DNA of 64,000 bases from Bradyrhizobium sp. Arg816 (lineage in GTDB: Bacteria > Pseudomonadota > Alphaproteobacteria > Rhizobiales > Xanthobacteraceae): contig NZ_JAPRAQ010000019.1 of NCBI RefSeq assembly GCF_029989365.1, forward strand, positions 95,476-159,475. The letters are read 5' to 3'. Of this stretch, positions 31,523-40,058 are shown one piece after another. The notes below the pieces were generated by a model. It did not search any database. It was given only the letters and a program-made list of their open reading frames with translations, and had not been told where the DNA came from. Positions within the stretch are counted from its first letter, which is position 1. Every line of letters begins with the position of its first letter. A program made the position numbers and the translations under genes.

Positions 31523-32875
31523 ATGAGGACCGATCTCGCAGCGAGCTACGGCGAAGAACGTCTGCCGCGCTACACGAGCTATCCGACCGCACCGCATTTC
31601 TCGCCGGCGGTCGGCCCGGATATTTATGCCGAATGGCTCGCCGGACTCCCGGCAGGCGCCAGCGCGTCACTTTATCTGCACGTGCCGTTCTGCCGCGAGA
31701 TGTGCTGGTATTGCGGCTGCCATACCCAGATCGTCCGCCGCGACGGGCTGATCGCCGCCTATCAGCGGACGCTGCGCAGCGAGATCGCGCAGGTGTCTGA
31801 AACCATCGGCCGCCGCATCAAGGTCGAGCATATCCATTTCGGTGGCGGCACGCCGACCATCATGGCGCCGGAGGCCTTTGCCGAGTTGATGGCAGCGATG
31901 CGCCATTCGTTCTTCGTGCTGCCCTCGGCCGAGATCGCGGTCGAGATCGACCCACGCACGCTGACATCAGAGATGGTGGAGGCCATGCGGCTCTCCGGCG
32001 TCAACCGCGCCAGCCTGGGCGTGCAGAGCCTCGATCCGGTCGTGCAGCGCGCGATCAATCGCGTGCAGAGCTATGAGCAGACGGCTTCCGTCGTCGATAG
32101 GCTGCATCGCGCCGGCATCAACGGGATCAACTTCGACCTCATCTATGGGCTGCCGCACCAGACCGTCGCGTCCTGTCTGGACACCGTTCGGCGCAGCCTC
32201 GAACTCGGGCCCGATCGTTTCTCGGTGTTCGGCTATGCTCACGTGCCTGATTTCAAGAAGCACCAGCGCATGATCAACGAGGCCGCGCTGCCGGACGGCC
32301 TCGCGCGTCATGATCAGGCCTGCGCGATCGCCAATGCGCTGAAGGAGGCCGGATACGTGCAGATCGGACTCGATCATTTCGCGCGACCCGACGATGCGAT
32401 GGCCGTGGCCTTCGAGGAACGGACGCTGCGGCGCAATTTCCAGGGCTACACCACCGACAGAGGCGAGGTCCTGCTCGGTTTCGGCGCCAGCGCGATCGGA
32501 CATCTGCCGCAGGGCTATGTGCAAAACCAGGTGCAGATCGGCGCCTACGCGCAAAGCATCGCCGCCGGTCGCCTCGCGACGGCCAAGGGCTACGGGCTCA
32601 CCGACGACGACCGGCTGCGCGCCGATATCATCGAGCGCATCATGTGCGAGTTCAGCGCGGATCTCGGCGACATCTGCGCGCGCCATGGCGCGGAACCCGA
32701 AGCGATGCTGCAATCGGCCGCGCGCCTGAAGCCGTTGATCTCGGACGGCATCGTCAGGCTCGACGGCGACCGTCTTGCGGTCGCAACCGACTCGCGCTTC
32801 CTGGTCCGCAGCGTCGCCGCGGCGTTCGATGCGCATCTGGACCCGGCGAAGCAGTTGCACAGCAGGGCGGTGTAG
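31523..32875 (+). CDS. hemN: oxygen-independent coproporphyrinogen III oxidase
   Basis: 450-residue radical SAM enzyme. It decarboxylates coproporphyrinogen III to protoporphyrinogen IX without oxygen, providing heme under anaerobic or microoxic conditions. The cluster motif is HVPFCREMCWYCGCH (CxxxCxxC plus the extra Cys of true HemN), followed by the SAM-binding FGGGTPTIM. Length fits HemN rather than the shorter HemW. Its location in a nirK-nnrS block with a Crp/Fnr box fits a role in supplying heme during denitrification. Confidence 0.95.
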   Translation: MRTDLAASYGEERLPRYTSYPTAPHFSPAVGPDIYAEWLAGLPAGASASLYLHVPFCREMCWYCGCHTQIVRRDGLIAAYQRTLRSEIAQVSETIGRRIKVEHIHFGGGTPTIMAPEAFAELMAAMRHSFFVLPSAEIAVEIDPRTLTSEMVEAMRLSGVNRASLGVQSLDPVVQRAINRVQSYEQTASVVDRLHRAGINGINFDLIYGLPHQTVASCLDTVRRSLELGPDRFSVFGYAHVPDFKKHQRMINEAALPDGLARHDQACAIANALKEAGYVQIGLDHFARPDDAMAVAFEERTLRRNFQGYTTDRGEVLLGFGASAIGHLPQGYVQNQVQIGAYAQSIAAGRLATAKGYGLTDDDRLRADIIERIMCEFSADLGDICARHGAEPEAMLQSAARLKPLISDGIVRLDGDRLAVATDSRFLVRSVAAAFDAHLDPAKQLHSRAV

Positions 32876-32883
32876 TTCACGTC

Positions 32884-32901
32884 TCCCCGTAAGAACGGGG
32901 A
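32884..32901 (+). terminator. short hairpin after hemN
   Basis: 7-bp stem TCCCCGT/ACGGGGA with a four-base loop, nine bases after the hemN stop. No T-run, so termination is uncertain. Confidence 0.4.
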
Positions 32902-32922
32902 AACGAAGAAGCAACCACCAGC

Positions 32923-32936
32923 TTGCGCTTCAACAA
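32923..32936 (+). promoter_or_regulatory. Crp/Fnr-type (NnrR/FixK) box before the DUF1858 gene
   Basis: TTGCGCTTCAACAA differs from the nirK box at only two positions. Its centre is 55 bp before the start codon, ideal for a class II promoter with a very short leader. Confidence 0.7.
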
Positions 32937-32984
32937 AGAAGCTCGGCCCCCCTCGGCTATCGTCACTTCGGAACGGAGTTGTCC

Positions 32985-33182
32985 ATGCCCTTCCGATCCG
33001 ACGATCTGGTCGATGACATCATGCGTGCGGCGCCGCACACGATCCGCGTGTTCCTCGCCTTCAGGATGGCTTGCGTCGGCTGTCCGATCGCGACCTTCCA
33101 TACCGTGGAAGACGCCTGCCGCGAGCATGGCATCGATCGCGACAAATTCCTCGCTGCGCTGTGCGAATGCGTGCCGGCGTGA
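32985..33182 (+). CDS. DUF1858 domain protein
   Basis: 65 residues starting MPFRSDDLVDDIMRAAPHTI. The CVGC motif (RMACVGCPIATFHTVEDACR) and helical end (HGIDRDKFLAALCECV) are the DUF1858 signature, a small domain often encoded near nitrosative-stress and hybrid-cluster genes. Its cysteines could bind a metal or react with NO, but the function is unproven. CGGAG precedes the ATG, and a Crp/Fnr-type box lies upstream, which ties it to the surrounding denitrification genes. Confidence 0.85.
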   Translation: MPFRSDDLVDDIMRAAPHTIRVFLAFRMACVGCPIATFHTVEDACREHGIDRDKFLAALCECVPA

Positions 33183-33268
33183 GGCAGGTCGGAGTTCGCG
33201 CGGGTCGCGCGCGGACTCCCGGGTGAGGGCGGGCTTGCGCCGTAAGCGGAAGCGCCCTCACCCCTATC

Positions 33269-33979
33269 TTACGCAGAATTGCCGTCCGCCGTACGCTCCG
33301 CCAGCACGACGATCTTGTGCGGATCGCGCAGGATGATGCGCTGGCGGCCGCTCTCGACGAGGCCTTGGCTCTCCCAGCCGCTCAGGATGCGGCTGACGGT
33401 GTGCAGCGTGGTGCCGGTCATCTGCGCGATGTCCTGGCGGCTGATCGGGAAGTCGATCTCGATGCCGTGGTCGAGCTTCCTGCCGGACTGTTTTGCGAGC
33501 CGCAGCAGCGCATGCGCGACGCGCTGCTCGACCTGCTGGGTCGACATTTCCAGGATGCGGGTGTGGCTCTCCTGCAGTCGCGCGCCGACAGTCTGGAGCG
33601 TGTTGGCGGCGATTGCCGGAAATCGCTCGATCAGCCGCGGCCACGCCGAATTCGGCCAGATCAGCACCACGCTGTCGTCGACCGCCATCGCGGTCGCCGG
33701 ATAGTGCGCCGCTCCGATCGCCATCGCGAGCCCGAAGGTCTCGCCGGGGGCGACATAGCGCACCACGATCTGCTCGCCGGTCGGGGTGGTTTTGGCCGCG
33801 CGGACGTGGCCGTGCAGCAGCAGGAAGAACGATTGCGCGTCGGCGCCCTGTTCGAAAATGGCGCTGTTCCTGGGATAGCGCGCCGAGCGGGCCTCGCGCA
33901 GGATTTCCTCGAGGTCCTCCGGCTTGACGCCTGAAAACAGCGGCAAATGCGCAACCAGCGATGTGTCGACCTTGGCCAT
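33269..33979 (-). CDS. Crp/Fnr family regulator, NnrR-like
   Basis: 236 residues. A cyclic-nucleotide-binding-like sensor domain (~10-130), a long dimer helix (~130-160) and a winged helix (HTH ~179-210: ISRQDIAQMTGTTLHTVSRI). There is no cysteine anywhere, so it cannot carry the FNR iron-sulfur cluster; NO sensing through heme, as proposed for NnrR/DNR, is more likely. The recognition helix has His193 where FNR has its base-contacting Glu. It is divergent from nnrS with a perfect palindromic box between them. Confidence 0.88.
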   Translation of the reverse strand: MAKVDTSLVAHLPLFSGVKPEDLEEILREARSARYPRNSAIFEQGADAQSFFLLLHGHVRAAKTTPTGEQIVVRYVAPGETFGLAMAIGAAHYPATAMAVDDSVVLIWPNSAWPRLIERFPAIAANTLQTVGARLQESHTRILEMSTQQVEQRVAHALLRLAKQSGRKLDHGIEIDFPISRQDIAQMTGTTLHTVSRILSGWESQGLVESGRQRIILRDPHKIVVLAERTADGNSA

Positions 33980-34031
33980 TCTGCCTCCTTGGCATCAGGG
34001 AGTGTGATGGCACCTGTATTCGTCAGGCAGT

Positions 34032-34045
34032 TTGCGATAGCGCAA
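34032..34045. promoter_or_regulatory. palindromic Crp/Fnr-type box between the regulator gene and nnrS
   Basis: TTGCGATAGCGCAA is a TTGCG-N4-CGCAA palindrome. Its centre is about 60 bp from the regulator start and 82 bp from nnrS, so it can serve both and allow autoregulation. Confidence 0.82.
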
Positions 34046-34120
34046 AACGGGCCGGCCGGACGGCAGTATTTTTCCAAATGACGATCCAAGTGACCGTCCG
34101 AATTCACAGGAGTTGCTCCC

Positions 34121-35332
34121 ATGGCTGGCGCCCGATCCCGTAACTTTGAGGGCTGGCCGCTGTTTGCGAACAGCTTTCGGCCGTTTTTCCTGCTCGCCGC
34201 GATCCAGGCGGGGCTGTCGATCCTGGCGTGGCTGCCGATGTTCTACGGCGACTTGTCGGTGAGTTCGGCCTTCGCGCCGCGCGACTGGCACGTCCACGAA
34301 ATGCTCTATGGCTTCCTGCCGGCGGTGATCACGGGATTCCTGTTCACGGCGATCCCGAACTGGACCGGGCGGCTGCCGATCCAGGGGACGTCGCTGGGCG
34401 CGCTGCTGGTCGTCTGGCTTGCCGGACGCGCCGCGGTGACTGTGTCCGCCGATATCGGTTGGGCGTTCGCGCTCGTCGTCGATGCCGCCTTCCTGGCATT
34501 GGTCGTTGCCGCGGCCACGCGCGAAATCATCGCGGGCGGCAATTGGCGCAATCTGCCGGTGGTGGTGCTCGTGCTGGTGCTGCTCGCCGGTAACGTCGCC
34601 TTCCATCTCGAAGCGCACTTCGAGGGCGCGGCCGATGTCAGCATCCGCGTCGGCATCGGCGTGGTCGTGCTGCTGATCTCGCTGATCGGAGGCCGCATCA
34701 TCCCGAGCTTCACCCGCAACTGGCTGGTCAAGTTCAATCCCGGCCGCCTGCCGGTGACGTTCGGGCGTTTTGACGGCGCGGTGGTCGGATTGAGCGCGCT
34801 CGCGCTGATCGCATGGATCGTGGCGCCGCTGAACACGGTCACCGGCGTGGTGATGGCGCTCGTCGGTGTGCTCCATCTGGTGCGGTTCGCGCGCTGGGCC
34901 GGCGACCGCACGTCGCGCGAACCGCTGCTGCTGATCCTGCATGTCGGGTACGTCTTCGTGCCGCTCGGTTTTCTCCTCAACGCCCTGGCCGGCTTCGGCC
35001 TGCTGCCGCCGAGCGCGGGCATTCACGCCTGGATGACGGGGGCTGCCGGAATCATGACACTTGCGGTGATGACGCGCGCGAGCCTTGGCCATACCGGGCA
35101 GGCGCTGACGGCGTCACTCGCCACCCAGGGCATCTATGTCGCGATCATCATCGCGGCACTGGCGCGGGTGGCTGCTGTTGCGTTGCCGGCGCAAAGCGAT
35201 GTGCTGCTGCATATTGCGGCCTGCGGCTGGATCGTCGCGTTCCTCGGCTTTGCCGTCGCATTCGGACCGCTGCTCGCCGGAAATCCGCGGCGCGCCCTTG
35301 CCATCATGGGCGTGCCCGCTCCGGCACGCTGA
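34121..35332 (+). CDS. nnrS: NnrS family membrane protein
   Basis: 403-residue polytopic protein with about 12 helices. NnrS is a heme- and copper-containing membrane protein made in response to NO and linked to relief of nitrosative stress in denitrifiers. The N-terminus (NSFRPFFLLAAIQAGLSILA) and HVHEMLYGFLPAVITGFLFT segment, with probable metal-binding His residues, are highly typical, as is GGRIIPSFTRNWL. AGGAG precedes the ATG. It ends two bases before a convergent AraC-type gene. Confidence 0.94.
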   Translation: MAGARSRNFEGWPLFANSFRPFFLLAAIQAGLSILAWLPMFYGDLSVSSAFAPRDWHVHEMLYGFLPAVITGFLFTAIPNWTGRLPIQGTSLGALLVVWLAGRAAVTVSADIGWAFALVVDAAFLALVVAAATREIIAGGNWRNLPVVVLVLVLLAGNVAFHLEAHFEGAADVSIRVGIGVVVLLISLIGGRIIPSFTRNWLVKFNPGRLPVTFGRFDGAVVGLSALALIAWIVAPLNTVTGVVMALVGVLHLVRFARWAGDRTSREPLLLILHVGYVFVPLGFLLNALAGFGLLPPSAGIHAWMTGAAGIMTLAVMTRASLGHTGQALTASLATQGIYVAIIIAALARVAAVALPAQSDVLLHIAACGWIVAFLGFAVAFGPLLAGNPRRALAIMGVPAPAR

Positions 35333-35334
35333 GC

Positions 35335-36372
35335 CTAGGCCGCGGACGCCGAGGGAACGCCGACGGGCTTGGCCAGTGGCCGCACGCCCTTGCGCCATGC
35401 AGTGATGGTGCAGCCGAAGCGGCCGCGGAACCAGCGCGCCATCGCGCTCTGCGCGGAGAAGCCGAGCTGCGCGGCGACATCGGCCAGCGGCCGGCCGGGG
35501 TCGTCGATCAGCTGGATCACGAGATCGGCGCGCTGCGCGTCGAGGATGGCAGAAAAGCTGGTGCCTGATGCGGCGAGGTGCCGATGGATGGTGCGGCGGG
35601 TGCAGGCGAGATGCTCGGCCACGCGCTCGACCGTGCAGTCGCCGCTTGCGAGCAGGATGCGTACCACCTCGTCGACCTTCCCCTCCCAGCTTGCCGGCCG
35701 CGTCTCGATCGCCTCGATCCGTTTGCGCAGATAGCTCGCGATCAGCGGATGCGCGCTCGGGATCCGCCGCTCCATGTCATGCGCCGACAACAGGATCGCA
35801 TCGTCATCGGCATTGAAGGTGACGCGGCAACCGAAGAAGTCGCGGTAGCGCTTGCGGTCGTGCGGTGGCGGATAATGCAGATGTACCTCGAGCGGCCGCC
35901 AATCGCTGCTGAACAGCGACTGGATGATGCGGTGGACGCTGCCGAGCGCCATGTCGATCGACTGGCGCGGCGCGGTCGGCTGCCGGCCGCGCAGATGCAG
36001 TGTGACCGTCACGGTCTGCTTGTCGCGCGTGACCTCAAGCTTCATGCCGTCGTGATGAACGTGGATGAAGCGCGAGAACGCTTCGATGGCCTCACTGACG
36101 GTCGCCTGTTCACGCACGATCAGGCCGACCGCGCCGAAATTGGTCAGCCCGCCGCGCTCGGCGAGCCGCAAGCCGAAATCTTCGGCACCCGACGCCTCTG
36201 CCGACAATTCGAGCAGCCGGCGCAGGCTGGTCACGGCAATGGGGGTATCGGGCTTGTCGAGCACGGCCAGCGGCAGCCTGACCTTGCGCATCATCTGTTT
36301 CGGGTCGAGTCCGACCGACCGGGCGACATCCGGGTAGTAGCTCAAGCCTGCGCTGCGAATGAGGTCGGTCAT
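35335..36372 (-). CDS. AraC family transcriptional regulator
   Basis: 345 residues: an N-terminal arabinose-binding-like domain of the OruR/ArgR-like subgroup (~20-200; FGLRLAERGGLTNFGAVGLI) and a C-terminal double HTH (~240-335; CTVERVAEHLACTRRTIHRH, then FSAQSAMARWFRGRFG). The start MTDLIRSAGLSYYPDVA at 36372 is the usual family N-terminus; the frame is open further upstream to 36615 without coding character. Two direct repeats upstream look like its own operator. Target genes are not evident. Confidence 0.87.
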   Translation of the reverse strand: MTDLIRSAGLSYYPDVARSVGLDPKQMMRKVRLPLAVLDKPDTPIAVTSLRRLLELSAEASGAEDFGLRLAERGGLTNFGAVGLIVREQATVSEAIEAFSRFIHVHHDGMKLEVTRDKQTVTVTLHLRGRQPTAPRQSIDMALGSVHRIIQSLFSSDWRPLEVHLHYPPPHDRKRYRDFFGCRVTFNADDDAILLSAHDMERRIPSAHPLIASYLRKRIEAIETRPASWEGKVDEVVRILLASGDCTVERVAEHLACTRRTIHRHLAASGTSFSAILDAQRADLVIQLIDDPGRPLADVAAQLGFSAQSAMARWFRGRFGCTITAWRKGVRPLAKPVGVPSASAA

Positions 36373-36403
36373 GCGACCCGTTCCTGCCAGCCATTCCCGC
36401 AGA

Positions 36404-36432
36404 TGTCCCGAAATGTAAAGTTTCTGTCCCGA
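36404..36432 (-). promoter_or_regulatory. direct repeats upstream of the AraC gene
   Basis: TGTCCCGA occurs at 36404-36411 and 36425-36432, 21 bp apart (two helical turns), 32-60 bp before the AraC start codon. This is the arrangement of an AraC-type operator. Confidence 0.5.
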
Positions 36433-36571
36433 TCCGTCAAATCCGGGAACAGGATGGAACATACATAAGGGAAACCGAAGCACGGGCGTGAATGCCGTGC
36501 GTATGACGACGCGGCGCGACGAAGCCCCGCTGCCGTCTCGGGCCATTTGACCAAGACATTGCTGGATCGGG

Positions 36572-37195
36572 ATGATGCCGGGAAACTTGCTTTCCAAGGG
36601 TGAGGTATTCGTCATTGAAACTGACGCGACCTCCCGCGAACAACTTTCAATGGCGCTTCAACAGAGCGCCTATGACGTGATCTGCTTTGCCGACGGCGCG
36701 TCGCTGCTCTCGGAAGCCAAGGCGCGGATGCCGGCCTGCGTGCTGCTGGAGATGCCGCCGGATCGTTCCGCCCTCGACGTGCTCAAGCGCCTGCGCGAGG
36801 AGAACTGCATGGCGCCGGTTCTGGTAACCTCGGCGAACGGCAGCATCGCCATGGCTGTCGACGCGATCAAGAGCGGCGCGGCCGACTTCATCGAGAAGCC
36901 GTTCCGCACCCGCGACATCGTCGACCGGATCGATGCCGCCATCGACGAGTTCGCGCAGCCGGGTTCAAACCGGCAACGCTGGCTGCCCGGCTGCGAGCCC
37001 CTGACCGGGCGCGAAGGCGATGTGCTCGAGCACCTTGCTGCCGGCCTGACCAACAAGGAGATCGCCCGGCGCATGCATCTGAGCGCGCGCACGGTCGAAG
37101 GCTATCGCGCCGGCATCCTGAAGAAGGCAGGCGCCCGGAACGTGACTGATCTGCTCCGCCGCATCTTCGGCCAGGGGTCGCCCATCCAGGTCTAA
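36572..37195 (+). CDS. FixJ-type response regulator with degenerate receiver
   Basis: 207 residues: receiver-like domain (~10-125) and a LuxR-type HTH (~142-200; LTGREGDVLEHLAAGLTNKE). The receiver lacks the acidic pair (IETDA instead of VDDE) and has Glu60 where the phosphorylated Asp would be (VLLEMPP), while the conserved Lys109 (FIEKPF) is kept. Phosphorylation is therefore unlikely. The Glu may mimic the active state. No kinase gene is adjacent. The start could also be the second Met codon. Confidence 0.85.
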   Translation: MMPGNLLSKGEVFVIETDATSREQLSMALQQSAYDVICFADGASLLSEAKARMPACVLLEMPPDRSALDVLKRLREENCMAPVLVTSANGSIAMAVDAIKSGAADFIEKPFRTRDIVDRIDAAIDEFAQPGSNRQRWLPGCEPLTGREGDVLEHLAAGLTNKEIARRMHLSARTVEGYRAGILKKAGARNVTDLLRRIFGQGSPIQV

Positions 37196-37380
37196 GGATC
37201 TGAGTTTAACGGCTTCGCCACGGGACGACGACACGTTCCGCGGCCTTGGTGCCGCCGCGGCGACGCCCCACGGAAACCTCAATCGAACCAGTTCCTTCGC
37301 TGCCGCGTCCAACCATGTTGGCGAGGCATTTGATCGCACGCGTCCGGCTGGCGGCGCGGCGATAAGGCAGGAGGGACTTT

Positions 37381-39057
37381 ATGCGCATCACCGCAAGATG
37401 TTTGGCAACGACGAGCCTGGTTCTGGTGACCATGGCGGCCGCGTCGCCATCATGGGCCGCCGATGTGGACGCCACATCGGCCATCGACACCGTCACCGTC
37501 TATCCCGATGGCGCCACCGTCACCCGTATCATCGCGCTGGACCTCGCCTCCGGCGACAGCACGCTGGTGGCCAAGGACTTTCCGCTTTCGCTCGATCCAT
37601 CCTCCCTCCGGGTCGAGGGCGAGGCGGGCGCCAAACTCACCATCGGGACCATCGACGCGCGGCCGCCGCGCGCGGCGCCTCCCATCAACTTGCCCGAGCT
37701 CGACAAGCGCATCGAAGCGTTGAAGGATCAGCGCGCCGATCTGCAAGGCGACATCGATGCGGCCAACGCCCGGCGCAAATTCGCGCAGCACTTTGCGGAG
37801 GCTTCTCCCGCCGGCCTTGGCGAGAAGGGCGAGGCTCGGCCGATCACCGAATGGCGTGCGGCCTTTGCCGCGGTCGCCGAGGAGATCGCGACCGCCGACA
37901 CCGCGATCCGCGACGCCACGCGAAAGCAGCGCGAGATCGATCGGCAGCTCGCGCAACTTGAAGCGGAGCGTTCCGCCAAGCCGCCGAGCAAGCTCGAGGT
38001 TCGCATCGATGTCGCCTCCGCCGCCGCGACGAAGGCGACGTTGCGGGTGACTTATGCAGTCCGCAATGCGCGCTGGCTGCCGCTGTATGACGCCCGGCTC
38101 GACACCGGTGCCAAGGATCGCAAGCCGCAGCTCGAGCTGGTTCGCCGCGCCGAGGTTACGCAGTCGACCGGCGAAGACTGGTCGAATGTCAGCCTCGGTG
38201 TTTCCACCGTTCGCGTCAGCCGCGGCGGTAGCGCGCCGGAGCTGAATTCGCTGGTCGTGAGGTATCCGCAACTGCCGAAGCCGCTGGCATTGGGCACGGC
38301 GTCGGACATGGCGATGCCCGCGCAGCCGATGACGCGGCAGGCGCAATCTCCGGCGATGGCGAAAGCGGCGGAGCCCGAGCTGCGTGAGCGCGCGGACGAG
38401 CAGCAGGCCAACGCCGAGATCGGCGATTTCCAGGCCGTGTATCAGATCAGCGGCCGCGTCAGTCTCGGCGCTAATGAGGGCGCCAAGAGCCTGCTCATCT
38501 CCTCCATGACGGTGACGCCTGACCTCGCCATCCGCGCCGCCCCGGTCATGGATCCCACCGCTTACCTCGAGGCGTCATTCAAGCTTGCCGAGGATACCAA
38601 TCTGCTGCCCGGCAAGGTCGCGATCTTCCGCGACGGCACGTTCGTCGGTCGCAGTAAATTCTCGACCGGCGCGCGGAACGACGCGATCCGGCTCGGCTTC
38701 GGTGCCGACGACAAGATCAAGATCGAGCGCACCGTCATCAGGCAGAACGAAGGCACGGCCGGCGTGATCGCGTCATCCAAGACCGACACGCGTTCGTTCC
38801 GCACCGTCGTTCGTAACGGGCACGACTTCCCGATCCGCATCGCGATCGAGGATCAGCTTCCGGTCAGCGAGAGCGAGGATATTGGCGTCGAGATGCTGTC
38901 CTCGACCACGCCGCCCACGACCACCAATCTGCGCGACAAGCGCGGCGTGCTGGAATGGGCGTTCGACGGAAAACCCGGCGAGATCAAGGAGATCAAGTTC
39001 GCCTGGCGCATCCGCTGGCCCAAGGACAAGGGCATCGTCATGGCGCCGGCGGGTTAG
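37381..39057 (+). CDS. DUF4139 (MuiA-like) exported protein
   Basis: 558 residues. A signal peptide (to about residue 28, SWAADVDAT) is followed by a DUF4140 N-terminal region (VTVYPDGATVTRIIAL), a coiled coil (~95-205; EIDRQLAQLEAERSAK) and the DUF4139 C-terminal beta domain (~210-558). This is the mucoidy-inhibitor MuiA architecture, whose biochemical role is unknown. A GGAGG lies before the ATG. It probably acts in the periplasm or envelope. Confidence 0.85.
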   Translation: MRITARCLATTSLVLVTMAAASPSWAADVDATSAIDTVTVYPDGATVTRIIALDLASGDSTLVAKDFPLSLDPSSLRVEGEAGAKLTIGTIDARPPRAAPPINLPELDKRIEALKDQRADLQGDIDAANARRKFAQHFAEASPAGLGEKGEARPITEWRAAFAAVAEEIATADTAIRDATRKQREIDRQLAQLEAERSAKPPSKLEVRIDVASAAATKATLRVTYAVRNARWLPLYDARLDTGAKDRKPQLELVRRAEVTQSTGEDWSNVSLGVSTVRVSRGGSAPELNSLVVRYPQLPKPLALGTASDMAMPAQPMTRQAQSPAMAKAAEPELRERADEQQANAEIGDFQAVYQISGRVSLGANEGAKSLLISSMTVTPDLAIRAAPVMDPTAYLEASFKLAEDTNLLPGKVAIFRDGTFVGRSKFSTGARNDAIRLGFGADDKIKIERTVIRQNEGTAGVIASSKTDTRSFRTVVRNGHDFPIRIAIEDQLPVSESEDIGVEMLSSTTPPTTTNLRDKRGVLEWAFDGKPGEIKEIKFAWRIRWPKDKGIVMAPAG

Positions 39058-39251
39058 GAGCCTGAGGCGTGATGCCTTCTTACCTCGCCGCGCTTGCGGG
39101 GGAGAGGTCGGATTGCATCGAAGATGCAATCCGGGTGAGGGGGTACAGGTCTCTCGACGATCTCGCGTGTGGAGGGAGGCCCCTCACCCCAACCCTCACA
39201 GCGCGAGCGAAGCTCGTCGCGGCCCCGCAAGCAGGGCGAGGGAGTGCACCT

Positions 39252-40058
39252 TCACCGCGAAGCAGGCGTCGCCGCGCGCATCGATTGCGGCAGCACGTAG
39301 GGCACGCCGTCGTCGGCCTGATGAACGACGGCGTCGATTTCGAAGATGTCGCGGATGGTCTCGCGCGTGACGATTTTGCTGCGCGGGCCGTCGGCGGCAA
39401 GCCTGCCGCCGTTCAGCACGATCAGCCGGTCGGCGAAGCGGATCGCGAGGTTGAGGTCGTGCAGGATTGCGATGACAGCCGTGCCGCCTGCAGCGCGGCG
39501 GCGCGCGGCTTCGACGAGGTCGATCTGGTGACGCAGATCGAGGCTCGATGTCGGCTCGTCCAGCAGCAGAAGTCCTGGTCCGTGCTCGGCCTCGCCGCAG
39601 GCGAGCTGCACCAGCACGCGGGCGAAATGAGTGCGCTGCTGCTCGCCGCCCGACAGCGTCGGCAATTGCCGTTCGCGGAAATGTGCGAGGCCGACCTCAT
39701 CGAGCGCGGCGTCGACGAGCGGCACGGCATCGCGCAGGCTGCGGTCGCCCGCGCCCATCAGCACGATCTCCTCGACCGTGAAGGGGAAGGTGACGTTGAT
39801 GTGCTGGGACAGCATCGCACGGCGCGCGGCGAGCTCGCGCGGTGTATAGCTCGTTATGTCGCGTTGCTTCAGCCGCACCTCGCCCTCGCTCGGACGAAGA
39901 TCGCCGGAGAGTAGCCGCAGCAGCGTCGACTTGCCGGCGCCGTTCGGGCCGATGATCGCGACCATCTCGCCGGCTTCAACCGAGAGACCGACCCCATCGA
40001 GCAGCGTGGCGCGGCCGGCGCGCTTGCTTAAGCGTCGCGCCTCGATCACGGCGCTCAT
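39252..40058 (-). CDS. hmuV: heme ABC transporter ATP-binding protein
   Basis: 268 residues. Walker A GPNGAGKST, signature LSGGEQQR and Walker B LLLLDEPTSSLD are intact; the C-terminus includes HDLNLAIRFADRLIVLNGGR, typical of FecE/HmuV. It drives heme import through HmuU. Its ATG overlaps the hmuU stop by four bases. The start MSAVIEARRLSKRAG at 40058 is the HmuV N-terminus. A run of palindromic intergenic DNA follows the stop. Confidence 0.94.
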   Translation of the reverse strand: MSAVIEARRLSKRAGRATLLDGVGLSVEAGEMVAIIGPNGAGKSTLLRLLSGDLRPSEGEVRLKQRDITSYTPRELAARRAMLSQHINVTFPFTVEEIVLMGAGDRSLRDAVPLVDAALDEVGLAHFRERQLPTLSGGEQQRTHFARVLVQLACGEAEHGPGLLLLDEPTSSLDLRHQIDLVEAARRRAAGGTAVIAILHDLNLAIRFADRLIVLNGGRLAADGPRSKIVTRETIRDIFEIDAVVHQADDGVPYVLPQSMRAATPASR

